From positions 3,301,501 through 3,365,500 of the forward strand of contig NC_086247.1 in the NCBI RefSeq assembly GCF_021018805.1: a DNA stretch of 64,000 nt. The letters run 5' to 3'. Shown here piece by piece: positions 1 through 10,815 of this stretch. The notes beneath the pieces were generated by a model. It was given only the letters and a program-made list of their open reading frames with translations. It had not been told where the DNA came from and searched no databases. The stretch is from Prinia subflava (Eukaryota > Chordata > Aves > Passeriformes > Cisticolidae). The translations under genes and the position numbers were made by a program. Numbering within the stretch: position 1 is the first letter of the stretch; every line of letters starts with the position of its first letter.

Positions 1-399
1 GGGAGCAGGGATGCTGATTTCCTGGTCTGCTGTGTGTGGGGTGCCTCTTAATGGGATTTTATGTCAGACCCAGGAGTCTGGGGGAGGTTTTATGAGCATA
101 AAAGGCTAACCTTCCCTCTTGCTTTCCCCTGAAACCCCCTGCTCTAGGCTAGCCTGAACACTCAGAAGAGTCAGAATGATGCTTTTGTGACAGTTAAACC
201 CTGTCTTTGAGAGGGAATTGGCTGCTCCCTAAGCAAGGAAATAACTAGTTAAGACAGAGAAAAACTCAAGAAAAATAAATTTTAAACTTCTATTTTGTTT
301 CTGTCACCTTCCATCATGTGAAAGCTCCTGCTGTGTACACAGCTGAATGTCATTTTTGCCATCTTCAATCACCAACCTCAGAAAGGAGAAATTAATAAA
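1..399. other. unique non-coding DNA, no feature recognised
   Basis: I see no repeat tail, splice pair or recognisable protein here. Open frames that cross it show no family resemblance. Confidence 0.5.
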
Positions 400-471
400 A
401 ACGTTGGACTTGATGATCTTGGAGGTCTTTTCCAACTTCAGTGATTCTATGATTGCTTTCTGTGATTCTAT
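400..471 (+). mobile_element. CR1: CR1 LINE 3' tail fragment
   Basis: The stretch reads GGACTTGATGATCTTGGAGG, then TTTTCCAACTTCAGTGATTC, then further ATTCTATG-like repeats. This is the sense-strand 3' end of the avian CR1 subfamily whose tail has 'GATCTTaaaGGTCTTTTCCAACCT'. Only about 70 bp remain, as expected for severe 5' truncation during target-primed reverse transcription. Confidence 0.8.
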
Positions 472-1083
472 CCCATGAAAAATAAATCCACCAGGATCCA
501 CGGGAGGCCTCTCCTCAGGCAGTCTGAGAGCCACAGGGCACTCGGGACTGGGAGGCTGTATGGACATACAGCACTTTCTAAGGACTAATTTCTCCTTAAA
601 TTCCTGCCCAAACCCCAGCTGCTGGTCAGCCTCAGGAGCAGGATGCTGAAGGCCAAGATCCATTAGTGCCACCCGGTATTTTTTTCTGTTATTTTCCAAC
701 ATCAACAGATTGGGTGAAATGTTGATTTTTCTCTTTTGTTCTGCAACCTGTACTGCTTCCAGCAAGATGTTTTTGGGCAGTCAGTAATGCCACAGCAAAG
801 CTCGAAGAGGAGCTGAGGAATATTTTTTTATGCTGTTGTAACAAGAGATAAGAAATCAGAGATATTGAAATCAAGCAAAACAAATTTAGTGAAGACATGA
901 AGCCTTCAGCACCTGATTTCAACAGGAACAGATCATCACTGCTGAATCTGAAAGGCCAAGGTTACAGGGTAGATATTCCTGCTGAAGGGGCTGAATTGTG
1001 ACTGTGGTTCAAAAGGAGAAGGAAAGAGCAGCAAGAAGATGTTAACAACAACTAAAAAATCCCAGCCCAGTCTCTGTAGAGAA
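472..1083. other. unique non-coding DNA, no feature recognised
   Basis: The open frames here (for example the minus-strand frame over 304-765) have no recognisable domain and run into the CR1 tail. Nothing else is seen. Confidence 0.5.
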
Positions 1084-1251
1084 TCCTAGAATCACAGAAT
1101 GGTTTGGGTTGGAAGGGACCTTAAAAATCATCTTGTCCCAACACCCTGCTGTGGGCAGGGACACCTTCCACTATCCCAGGTTGGTCCAAGCCCCATCCAA
1201 CCCCACCTTGGACACGTCCAGGGATGGGGCAGCCACAGCTTCTCCCCACCC
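1084..1251 (-). mobile_element. CR1: CR1 LINE 3' fragment
   Basis: The plus strand reads AGAATCACAGAATGGTTTGG, then GTTGGAAGGGACCTTAAAAA, then the complement of the CR1 3' region (CATCCAACCCCACCTTGGAC and GGGATGGGGCAGCCACAGC). It is the reverse complement of a CR1 3' end, so the element lies on the minus strand. It fades out after about 170 bp. Confidence 0.92.
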
Positions 1252-1695
1252 CCCTACACAAGGTAAAATTTCTTGTCTCCTCAGACAGCAGGCAGCAGAT
1301 AAATTCCGATTTCTTCATGGAGCCATGTTACAAACTGAGTTAACTAAACATCTGCAAGGGAGGAAAAACAAGCAAAATACCCACCCACATATTCCCTAAA
1401 AATGCAGCATCTGATTTTCAGAGCCAGCTTATTTCATTGACTTGTTTTATAACTGCATTGACATAAGTAGTAAGTTTGAAAAATATAGTCCTGGACAGGA
1501 AGAAATGATTGGGAGTGGAGAAAGCTGGAAATCACTTAAATCCACTTTGCCACAGAGAACTTTCAGGCATGGAAGAAAACCTAATGAAATATTAATAAGT
1601 TGAGAATTTAGTCTTTAATGTTTACATGATATTATAGCAAAATGCTATTCTGTCTTTCCTGATGGCAAAATAAACTTTTAAAACTGGCATTTTCA
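1252..1695. other. unique non-coding DNA, no feature recognised
   Basis: AT-rich sequence between two minus-strand CR1 tails. The first 30 bp may be decayed CR1. Nothing else is recognised. Confidence 0.45.
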
Positions 1696-1772
1696 TGGAA
1701 TCACAGAATCATAGAATATGCTGAGCTGGAAGGGACCCACAAGAACCATCAAAATCCAACTCGTGTCACTTT
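1696..1772 (-). mobile_element. CR1: CR1 LINE 3' tail fragment
   Basis: The plus strand carries TGGAATCACAGAATCATAGA, then GAGCTGGAAGGGACCCACAA, then AAATCCAACTC. This is the reverse complement of the CR1 tail subfamily with 'GGGTCCCTTCCAGCTC'. About 75 bp remain. Confidence 0.85.
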
Positions 1773-2070
1773 TTCAAGGAACTGAGGGGAAACTGAGGGA
1801 ACAACAGCCACCCTCCCCCCCAATCTCTTAATAAAGACATGTTTTGGTTATGTGTGTACAGCCCTGTTCCCATGTAGCTTAAAGGTTTATGAGTTGTGAT
1901 TTGGTCCTCAAACCCCCAGCCTGCCTCATCCTGCCCAATTTAGAGATGGTTGTCAAAAAAATGCACTGTGTAGATACTCGTGGATATTCCACCCCTCCGG
2001 ATTCCAGTGCTCATTCGGATATTTGCTCCAGTTTCACCAACGGCTGTAGATCTGTTCCTTGTAGTCCAAG

Positions 2071-2181
2071 AGCAGGAAGGCAGTGAGATGTTGGAACAGG
2101 TTGTCCAGAGAAGTTGTGGACGCCCCATGCCTGTGGATGCACCTCCACCTCGGAGCTGTTAGAGTCCAGATTGGATGGGTC
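2071..2181 (+). mobile_element. CR1: CR1 LINE, 5' part of a copy split by two LTRs
   Basis: GTTGGAACAGGTTGTCCAGA, GAAGTTGTGGACGCCCCATG and CCAGATTGGATGGGTC match the sense CR1 3' region ('ggaacaggttgcccagagaggttgtggatgccccatcc...ggttggatgggg'). The copy stops at 2181, where an LTR begins, and resumes at 3430 with the next part of the CR1 consensus ('ctgaggaacctgatcaagttg'). Confidence 0.85.
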
Positions 2182-2818
2182 TGTCGCGGTGCCTCTAGGA
2201 ACACAGTTCCAAACTTGCCAGGCTAACTCAGGCATGCAATAGGCATGGCTGGCGAGCAGTGCAGGCCAAGCCAGTCCTGTGGGTCTTGGCTCCAACAGTG
2301 TTGAGGACACAATCAATCAGTGGCAGACAGCAGCAGAGGAATAAAGGGAGGAGTCAGCCGAGTAAATCCAAAGAGTTTATTGGAGACCCAAAAGGACCTC
2401 CTCACCACCTAGAGACTGCTCAGGCTGAGCCATTCTCAGCTCTGTGACACCCTCTTTTATTGAGGCAAGGTGCCAGGGGTGGTGAGGAAGAGACAACCAA
2501 TAGGGATCAGCCTGGGCCTGGATTGGGAGGTGAGAGACATACACAAGGACCAAACACAAACGAGAGGGAGGAACCTCGTCTAGATGCAACCTATCACTTG
2601 ACGTCCTCCACAGAACTTTCTAGCTCCAAGACAGGGCTCCGAGTTGACAGGCAGGATCAAGAGAGGGAAGGGGAAATGATTGACATTTAACTGTGGCTGG
2701 GGGAATTCCAGGGGCAAACCATTTATAAGATAAAATGGGAGTACATAGAACCAACCATTGTACAGAGAAACTCATATAAACCTTGCAAACATAAAGAAAC
2801 AAAACCTGCGCTACTACA
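2182..2818 (-). mobile_element. ERVK-like solo LTR inserted in a CR1
   Basis: The 637-bp unit has TGT...ACA ends (TGTCGCGG and CTACTACA). Flanking hexamers TGGGTC (2176-2181) and GGGGTC (2819-2824) match at five of six bases, as expected for a decayed 6-bp target duplication. Minus orientation is inferred from a TATA-like ATAAAAG (complement near 2455-2461), followed downstream by AATAAA (complement of 2376-2381). No internal retroviral sequence accompanies it, so it is a solo LTR left by LTR-LTR recombination. The family name is not recognised and the orientation is moderately secure. Confidence 0.7.
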
Positions 2819-2826
2819 GGGGTCCC

Positions 2827-3429
2827 TGTTGGAACTCTGGAGGCTGAAAATTTCAGGCCTTCTGAGCTGAAGGGTGCTGACCCTCAGGCAAGCACCACAT
2901 TTGACTTGAGGCCTTGGAACAGGCTTCCGAGATTGTGCAATGGCACGGGGATTGTGGACGTGTAGTTTGAGTGGTGTTCTGTGATTTCGTAGGGGGCAAA
3001 ACTTGGATTTGGGATTTTGGTTTATAGTAATGTGTGTGAGCCAAGATGGAGGATTCAGGGCATTGTCTGGATTCTTCTTCTTTGCCTTCTTCTTCCTTCT
3101 TCTTTGCCTTCTTCTTCCTTCTTCTTCATGGGTTTGGGTGGTTTTCTGTGGTTGGATGAAGAGGGTCCACATTGCGGACCTTGGATGGTCATTATTGGGT
3201 CAAAAGTATAAATTCACCTCGTTATTGGGCAATTATCTCTTAAACAGCCTTGGAGGGAATTAGAAACTCTCCATTTTACCTCGTCTCTCTAACGTGTTAG
3301 TTGGAACTCACTCCTCATGACACTGTAAATAGATAAGATATAATAAACGACCAAGACCAAACTTGACTCTATGTCTCCCGTGTTTTTCATCCTGACCTCT
3401 GCCAAGATAAAGAAACCTCAGCTGTAACA
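2827..3429 (+). mobile_element. ERVK-like solo LTR, second insertion at the same site
   Basis: The 603-bp unit runs from TGTTGGAACTC to CAGCTGTAACA. It is flanked by an exact 6-bp duplication GGTCCC (2821-2826 and 3430-3435), the size typical of ERVK/beta-like integrases. Promoter-like signals are in order on the plus strand: inverted CCAAT (ATTGG near 3194), TATAAAT (3207-3213) and AATAAA (3342-3347). A 22-bp pyrimidine tandem repeat sits in U3. There is no internal gag/pol. CR1 sequence resumes immediately after the right duplication. Confidence 0.8.
3075..3130. repeat. 22-bp pyrimidine tandem repeat in LTR U3
   Basis: Two perfect 22-bp units start at 3075 and 3097, each beginning TTCTTCTTTGCC. 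A third partial unit starts at 3119. The array lies upstream of the TATA box of the LTR at 2827-3429. Confidence 0.85.
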
Positions 3430-3567
3430 GGTCCCTGAGGAACCTGATCAAGTTGGTGACATCCCTGCCTACAGAGGAGGGTTGAAATAAGAAGATTTTT
3501 CAGGTCTCTTCCTGAAATCCAAACCATTCTGTTATTCTGTGATTCTGTTATTCTATGATCCTGTGAC
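3430..3567 (+). mobile_element. CR1: CR1 LINE, 3' part of the split copy
   Basis: GAGGAACCTGATCAAGTTGG, GGTCTCTTCCTGAAATCC and AACCATTCTGTTATTCTGTG continue the CR1 interrupted at 2181. The tail carries four or more degenerate ATTCTGTG/ATTCTATG units. The first six bases, GGTCCC, are also the right target duplication of the adjacent LTR. Confidence 0.88.
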
Positions 3568-6449
3568 ATATATACCATATATACACCATAAGATATATAT
3601 AACATACTAAATGATTTATTATATTGCATTATATAATATATTATTACTGTGTCTCTGTGTACATATGTAGATGCATGTATTATGTACAGCATATCAATAA
3701 ATAAAACTTCAGCAAAATAAGGAATTCTCTGGGAGAATATATCTATATTTTCTCATCATAGTGGTTTTTGATCTATCATATTTCATAATCCCTTCTTTTC
3801 CCCTGTTTTAATATTTCTTTCATGAAGAAATTGAGGAGCACTCCAAGTCTGACAGCTGAATAGTGCTCTACTTACAACCCACGGATCAGGAATTTACATA
3901 TGGCTTCCCTCAGGTTTAATTCTGAAAAAAATTTGGGAATGCACAACTATCACTTGCAATCCTTACAGTATTTCTCAGTTCCTGGTTTCTGTCACTAACC
4001 TGGGTCTCTGGTTCAGCACAAAGCCAGGAGAAGGCACATTGCCAGCCTGGCTTATGTCAAAGGACCACAGCCCAAACCCTGTGGTCTAGAGAGAGATGAC
4101 AAGAGCCTTTTAATAAGGCAATGCACAAGGCCACTCATCCAGCAAGTGTAAATCACCAGCTGGGAATTCGGCCCTGAATGAACAAGTTAATACATAATGC
4201 CAATATTTAAAACTATTTTATAGCTGTCTCAACTAATTGCTAAATGAAATTCAAGTGAAAAATTGAAAGCAAAAGGCAACAGTACTACAAAGCTTCTTTT
4301 TTTTTTTTTTTTCCCTGAGTGGCTGTGCAGGTGTTCCACTCTCCAGAGGATGAAAATGTTTGACAGCAAAGGATATTTCTGTTGGCAGAATCACTTGATC
4401 CATGTTTCAGGAGCCAAATTGAAAATGTATTTTCATAAGGTGCAACTGTAGATCATTAGAAGGAGCCAACTTCTGCTGTTGCACAAGTATTTCTGAGAGA
4501 GAACAGATGTATAAATTAAAATATACCCCAAACCTGACAGAAATATATTTGGGGATGGGAAAATTCAGTAACAGCAGCAGATTTTTGTGTTGCCATCTTT
4601 GCAAACGGTCCAGGACTGGTTGGGCTCTGCTGTTCCTTCTTCAGTGAAAGCTCTGCAAAAACTTTCTTCACATTCTTTGTAGTAAATGATAATCCCATCT
4701 CTCAATGACTGGTCTCATTGCAGGGGATTCACAGGAAAGAGACATTTCAGGTACCCACAAGTTTCCCCAGGAAACCGACAGAACAGGACTGCAATTTTCT
4801 GTTTTCTGGGAGTAAATCCAACATGTTACAGCCCTGCAAACACCAACTGGAGCAGGGGATTTGCTTGAGGGAGGTGATGGCATCCAGAGGGACCTTGCCT
4901 ATCCTGTCAGAACAACATCAAGTTCAAAACTGTGGTCACACCATGCAAAGACAAACGCTTGAAGAACAGACCAGCCATAGACACCTGGCCAGTTGAAAAT
5001 GGGTGTTTGAGCTACAGGATGTAAACCAAGGCTGCCCAAAGTCTGTGACCCATGACCAGCACTGTCAATCCCATTCCTCTGTGCCACATGACCCATGGCC
5101 AGCACCACAGTGACCACTGGCAGCCCACAAGATGTTCCATCATTTTCCTCCCATGGTGAGGGCGTCACAGTCACACCTGGCAGCAGGCATCGATTTTGTG
5201 GCATAAAAGAACATTCTCATTAAGAGAAATTGGACTCACTCATTTCCTAGAACTGTGTAGGGAGACACCTTATTTCACTTTTTAACCCTGCTATCTATGA
5301 CAGTAATTCTCAAGGACTCCATTATCCGTGTCAGGAACAAATCTCTGAAGAGAAAGATATTAAAGTATGGCAAATCATATCAAGAAAATAGAAAAGGAAT
5401 TCAAGCATTACTAACTTTTTAGAGTTCAAGCCATTCTTGACATAAGCAAATGAACCTCCTGGAATTGCTTCCATTTGGTTTGGGAGTTGTAAATTTATTT
5501 TTTGATGTGAAAAAATATTGCTTAGTGTTTTTTTACTATAAAGAAACCAGCAGCCTGTACTTCTTTAAAAAGCTGCTCAACATCTCTTTTTCTTACAGTA
5601 GCATTTACTTGATTATATTTCTTAATATATTTATTTATTGACCTATCACATGCCTAATATAATATTCAGGATCCAATCCATCTTGCCACAACTTTTAAAG
5701 TGCTTATCATAAGCCTTTAATACTATCAAGTGTTTTAAAAATGTCTGATCAGGACAAAAATCCCAAATACTCTTATTAAACATGTGCTTTTGAGTTTCAG
5801 ATGACCTTTGTCTGCTTTCAGAAACTGGATTGATTTTTTCACAGTATTTCCAAATGCAGCAAAAAAATCTATTAGATAGATGAGAAAATTGCTTGTTAAT
5901 TATCATTGTTAGCATTAATGATAGCAATTAGGTTCTAGAAAAGAAACATCAGTCCATCTGAATCATAACTTCTGAATCAGAGAACTGCATTGATGAAAAC
6001 TGCTATTTATTTTTAATCCTCTGTGACAGCATTTCACTGTGTCTTAATAAAATTTGTAACTTTGAAATCTGAGTGCCAAGAGAGTTTTAAAAGTACTTTT
6101 CCAGCTGAATTTTTTCTTCACAGTCATTTGCTTCTCTGGCACTTGCTGAATTTGTCAGTTCTCACAGTGATCCCATAATGGTGGAGATCCCCAGAAGTGA
6201 GCTGATAAATCTGCACTGTGTCACTTTGAGCCTTTCCATCTCATGGTCCTGCCTTGGAGAAAGTCCTTTCTCGACAAATCAATGAGGCCCAGATTTAAAG
6301 GAAATCTGGACATCTGAATTTCACTAAAATAAGCAATGTCGTAGTTGCAGGTGTCAAGAACCTGCCGGAGTATGGTGGGAAATGTAACTTTATTTATGTT
6401 TCTCTAGGTATTTATTATTAGATACAGCTAGAAACTAAATATTGAACTC
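3568..6449. other. unique AT-rich DNA
   Basis: The first 110 bp are ATATA-rich low-complexity sequence and there is a 16-bp poly(T) at 4297-4312. At 5060-5115 a short phrase (TGACCCATG[A/G]CCAGCAC) occurs twice. No gene, LTR or CR1 was recognised. Open frames of 60-100 codons look random. Confidence 0.5.
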
Positions 6450-6975
6450 CACAGTTTGGTGTCACTGTTGAACTTCTTGACTGGGCACTCTTCCTCATCA
6501 TCCAGGTAATTAATGAAGCCATTAAACAGGACTGGAGCCAGTATTGATCCAGAGATCCATGATCCAATGAGACTTTATCCCACTGACCACCATCCTCCAT
6601 GTCCATTCAGGCAGTTTTCAGTCCCGCTCTCTGCTCATGTATCAACACCTTTATTGGGAGGATCTGATGTGAGACAGAGTCAGGGGCCTTCCTGAAGCCC
6701 AGGCAGGCAGTAGCCTCTCCTCTCCCCTCATCTGCTCACTCTTCTCCCCTCAGCTCCTAGGTCATCACAGAGCTTTATCAAGTTGGTCAAGCACGACTTC
6801 TCCTTGGTGAAGCCATGCTCTCCCCTGATCATTTCCTCCTCATTAATCTGCCTGAAATGCTTTTCAGGATCAACTTCTCCACCACATTCCCAGGAACTGG
6901 GGTGAGCCTGTTGTTTCCTGGGTCCTCCTTTTTGCCCTCTTTGAAGGTAAGTGTGATATTTTCTTTCCTGTTCTT
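6450..6975 (-). mobile_element. CR1: CR1 LINE, reverse-transcriptase-domain fragment (pseudogenised)
   Basis: The plus strand is the reverse complement of the CR1 ORF2 reverse-transcriptase region. Matching landmarks are CATCCAGGTAATTAATGAAG, CATTAAACAGGACTGGAGCC, TTTATCAAGTTGGTCAAGCA and a TTCCTGGGTCCTCC motif near 6915-6930, all in CR1 order. Read on the minus strand, the frame that encodes the RT fingers is broken by frameshifts and stops, so it is inactive. Unlike most copies here it comes from mid-ORF2 and has no 3' tail. That implies an old copy whose end has decayed or been deleted. The boundaries are approximate. Confidence 0.75.
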
Positions 6976-9561
6976 TCAGCAGAGATCCTAGTTACCAGTA
7001 TCAACCAAAGATTTCTTCCTTCTTTGTGTCCTTTGGCAGAAACTCCTGCATCTGTTGCCTGCCTCTTTTGGAAGATCCAGTGGAACAAATCCATAAATTC
7101 CTTATATCACTTTATTTTTTGACTGTTTTTTTTTACTTTTGATGTAGATATGATCATTATTTGGGCAACTCTGCACCTTGCTGTGCCTGCTTTACACATA
7201 CTGTGACCCTGTGACCACAGTTTGGTTTAGATGAGGTGAACATCAAATAACCTTCACCTTACCAAACACAAGCCAGGAATCACCATGGAAAAGGCTAGAG
7301 GAGCTCATGGGAAGTGGAAACTTTGGCAGAGAAGAAGAAGGTTGGGAGGAATAATGACTTTAATTAAAATTTCCATGGTTTCCAACGATATCTAGCAGCC
7401 GTGTTGCTGTTTGTATCAGGGGTCTGAGTTTTTGGTTTTTTTCTTCTTACAGATATCATACTATTATTCAGTATTGTAAAAGTGGTGAAAAGTTTACTAA
7501 ATGGTGATTGCTCAGAAACTTGTCTCTGGGTTAGGAAGTTTTCTCTTCTAACACAGAACAAAGGACTCTGCCAGGAAATTACTTTCACACAAGAGACGGT
7601 GGTTGGCAGGAAAGCAAAAAAAAAAAACAAACCCATGGCACAAGAAAGGGATTCACAGTGCATAGCCTGGAGTCCTGAGCTGTTATTGTAATTTAAAGGA
7701 CTAATTAATTTAAACTGTTGTCCCCCCTTTCTGTTTGCAAAAATGTCAAAGTCCAAAGCAGCCTGAAGTAAAATCCGTCCATCATTTTGCAATTCTCTTT
7801 TCTGTTTTTTAGCTGTGCAGCACTGGTTTTCAAGCCTCTGTTCTCTGCCTTGCTTTCCTTTCTCTGTTGGAAATCCAGTGTGAATGTGCACTTATTTCCA
7901 TTTTCGGAACTAATCTCTCTGCCTGGCTGTGATTTATCACCACAGCTGGTCCAATGATAATTGTCCTGTTTCTTTTAAGCATACTTTTATCTCCAGTAGC
8001 ATTCGCTTAATGAAAGCAGAGACTTTGGGTTTAAAATATGTGTTGGGGATGGATGTATATTGAATATTTATAGATATTTAAAATATTTAAAATGTTCAGA
8101 AATATGTTTAATTTTTTTCTCTTCAGCATAATTTCATTTTTATAGTTTTTCCAATACTAAAGCACTTTTGGTTTACTTTGGCATTCATTTAACTCTATTG
8201 TCCTTTTTCCATGGATCTGTTTGACTGGAACTTTAAATAGTTAAAGTCTAAGACTCCTAAACAAAGCACAAATGTTCCTCAGCTCACAGGAACTCCAGGA
8301 GGCAATAAGGTCACATGGATTTTAAAGTTTCTTTTTCCTTTTTAATTATTTATTCTTGAGAAAATTTATTCTTAAGAAAAATCTCCACACATTTCCATAA
8401 ATGGCCATGGAAAATGGTAGTTTTGCAAACTATGGCAGACTCACAGTAAATACAGAGTAAATGCTGAGAAAAAACTGAACTCCAGATACGTAAATTCAAC
8501 TACTTTATTAAGACCAAGTGGTTATGACTTTAAATATTTAATTTTTTTTAGATAGAACTTAAAACTTGAGGGGGTTGAGTGTCTTGGTGTTTGATTTTTT
8601 ATTTTCCTAATTTGTGGGCAGGATTTTTCTGACCTCAGTTTGATACTCTGGAAGGGAGATACCTCATCTAATGTAGCCTTGGAAAATAATTTTTACATTA
8701 TCACCACAGAAAAGACACAGCAGAATTTGCTCCGGAGATCTGTGTCTCACCAAAGGTGTGTGGACATAGAGCTGCAAGAGACACTCTACTTTTAAATAGC
8801 CAAAATAAGTTAAGTGAGTCCTGGTGAGAGCTCTGACCCAGAATTAACATGCTCAGGGATTTTAAAAATTCTGCAGACTTCTAATGAATAATCTCATTTC
8901 TAAATGTTATCCTGACTTGATGTTAACTATTATTTTACAAGTCACAATACCACAAATGTCATAAACAGTTATATCTATTGTGACTGCTTTGTGATAAATA
9001 GTCTCTGATTCAATATTAATAGAAGTGCATTTTAGATTGAAAAATGCAGCACAGTCTAACTAAACTCCAGTGAAATGCATTATGGGTGCAGGATGTCAAG
9101 AATAAGGAAAATTTTTATATATTGATATTTATTGACAATAATTTCAACAACTGCATTAAGTGTGTATAGCTTGTATCCTCTACATTATATAGTGTATTTC
9201 AGATAATATTATTTATAAATATCTAATGCAGTTATGAATATAAACATGGACACGCATATGTCTGATGCAGGCAGAGATAGTGTTTCTCCTGCAGCAGAGC
9301 TGAAAAAATGGAAGCACCTCCTCCCTCTGATACATTCTTTGGTTTAGAATTTTTTTTTCTCTTTTTTTCCAAGCTACTGCATGATAAATAAATAAGATAA
9401 AATAAAGTTTAAAAAAAAATTTTAAAAATTCACAGTGCAACAGAAAGGCATTTGTAGCAGGGTGGCACTGGACGGTCTCACGTTATTTTTCCCATTTATG
9501 GCTTTACTTATCCTTTTCCATCAATCCTTTGGATGTGGTGGTTGTTGTGGTGGAAGAAGGA
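6976..9561. other. unique AT-rich DNA
   Basis: Sequence such as TTTAATTATTTATTC predominates. A 175-codon minus-strand open frame at 7364-7891 shows no recognisable domain, crosses T/A runs, and is of a length expected by chance in a window this size. No repeat was recognised. Confidence 0.5.
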
Positions 9562-9877
9562 ATAGAATCACAAAATCATAATTGTTAAGGTTGGGAAAAG
9601 TCCTTTAAGATCGTAAAGTCCGACTGTCAGCCTAACACCATGCTCATCACTAAACCATGTCCTCAAGTCCACATCCACATGTTTTTTGAACACTTCCAGG
9701 TGTGGTGATTCCACCACATTCTTGGGCAGCCTGTTCCAATGCTTGATCACCCTTCAGTGAATTTTTTTTTCCCTAATAGCCAATCTAAGTCTCTCTTGGT
9801 GTAGCTTAGGCTCATGCCCTTTTGTTCTGCCTCTTCTTACCTCAGGGAGGAGACTGATCCACACCTGGCTGTACCCT
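9562..9877 (-). mobile_element. CR1: CR1 LINE, first part of a copy split by an LTR
   Basis: The plus strand reads ATAGAATCACAAAATCATAA, then AAGGTTGGGAAAAGTCC, CATCACTAAACCATGTCCTC, and CACATTCTTGGGCAGCCTGT. This is the reverse complement of a CR1 3' end including the ORF2 C-terminus; the minus frame has the typical '..[17 protein letters not shown]' end of CR1 ORF2. It stops at GTACCCT (9877), where an LTR begins. Confidence 0.93.
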
Positions 9878-10636
9878 TGTCTTGGGTTGCAGTGCAGGAT
9901 GTAACCAAAGGAATGTGTTCTGTTACAAACTGGTGAAAACAGATGGGCAGGTGTTTTTCTCTTCTATGACCCATTCCTTGAGACTCCAGGGGGAGGGGTG
10001 GGTGTCTCCTGTTAATGGGACAGCTGTTAAAACCAGCTGGGGCCGTGTTCTTTATCTCTTCCATGACCCATCCTCCCTCCAGGGGATATCTTCTGTTCAT
10101 GGAGGCTCACTGCATGACTGATACAGTTACATCATCCATTGGGAATGCTCCACATAGGCGGAGGAGCCAACCATTCCTGCCTGGATAAAACCTGAGATTC
10201 AGAACACCAGGACAGCCTGTTTGCACTGGATTCCCAGAGGAAGGCTAGACCCATCTCACCATCACTGGACCTTCAGAGGAAAACTACACCCTCCTACAGG
10301 ATCATCTCTGCTGCAACAGAACCACATTTGTCACTCCAGGAGGACTTGACTGGACTGTGCCCAACACCCTGACTGACAGGGTGTCAGGCTGTATTCTGAC
10401 TCTGCCAGTGTTTTCTTTTTTGTTGTTGTTTGTTTGTTTGGGGTTTTTTTTGGTACTGCTCCATTTTTATTTTTAATATTCCTAGTAAAGAACTGTTACT
10501 CCTATTCCCATATCTTCACATGAAAGACCCTTAATTTCAAAATTATAATAATTTGGAGAGAGGGGGTTTACATTCTCCATTCCAAGGGAAACTCCCGCTT
10601 TCCTGGGCAGACACCTGTCTTTTCCAAACCAAGACA
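9878..10636 (+). mobile_element. ERVL-like solo LTR nested in CR1
   Basis: The 759-bp unit has terminal inverted repeats TGTCTTGG...CCAAGACA and an exact 5-bp target duplication ACCCT (9873-9877 and 10637-10641). Five bp is the size expected for class III (ERVL) elements. The plus orientation rests on a TATA-like GATAAAA (10193-10199) followed by AGTAAA (10484-10489). The 56631-57245 element is a homologous copy on the minus strand: both start TGTCTTGGGTTG and share CACTCCAGGAGG and ACAGGGTGTCAGG in the same order. No internal retroviral genes are present. Confidence 0.9.
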
Positions 10637-10815
10637 ACCCTCCTGTCGGGGAGTTGTAGAGAGTGAGAAGGTCCCCCTTGAGCCTCCTTTCCTCAAGGCT
10701 GAGCTCCCCCAGCTCCCTCAGCTGCTTCTCATCAGACTTGTGCTTCAGACCCTTCCCCAGCTCCGTTGTCTTTCTCTGGACATGCTCCAGCACCCCCCAA
10801 AGTCCTGGTGGTGAC
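10637..10815 (-). mobile_element. CR1: CR1 LINE, second part of the split copy
   Basis: TCGGGGAGTTGTAGAGAGTG, CCCTTGAGCCTCCTTTCC and CCAGCTCCCTCAGCTGCTTC continue the CR1 interrupted at 9877. On the minus strand the frame reads CR1 ORF2 C-terminal sequence (QRKTTELGKGL...EKQLRELGE). After about 10815 the match is lost. Confidence 0.9.

Noticed and set aside
2182..3429. Reading 2182-3429 as one provirus with internal sequence and a 4-bp GGTC duplication
   Set aside because: Each half has its own TGT...ACA ends and its own 6-bp flanking duplication, exact for the right half, so two solo LTRs explain the sequence better.
7364..7891. 175-codon minus-strand open frame
   Set aside because: No recognisable domain, crosses homopolymer runs, no splice or promoter context, and the length is expected about once by chance in this much AT-rich DNA.
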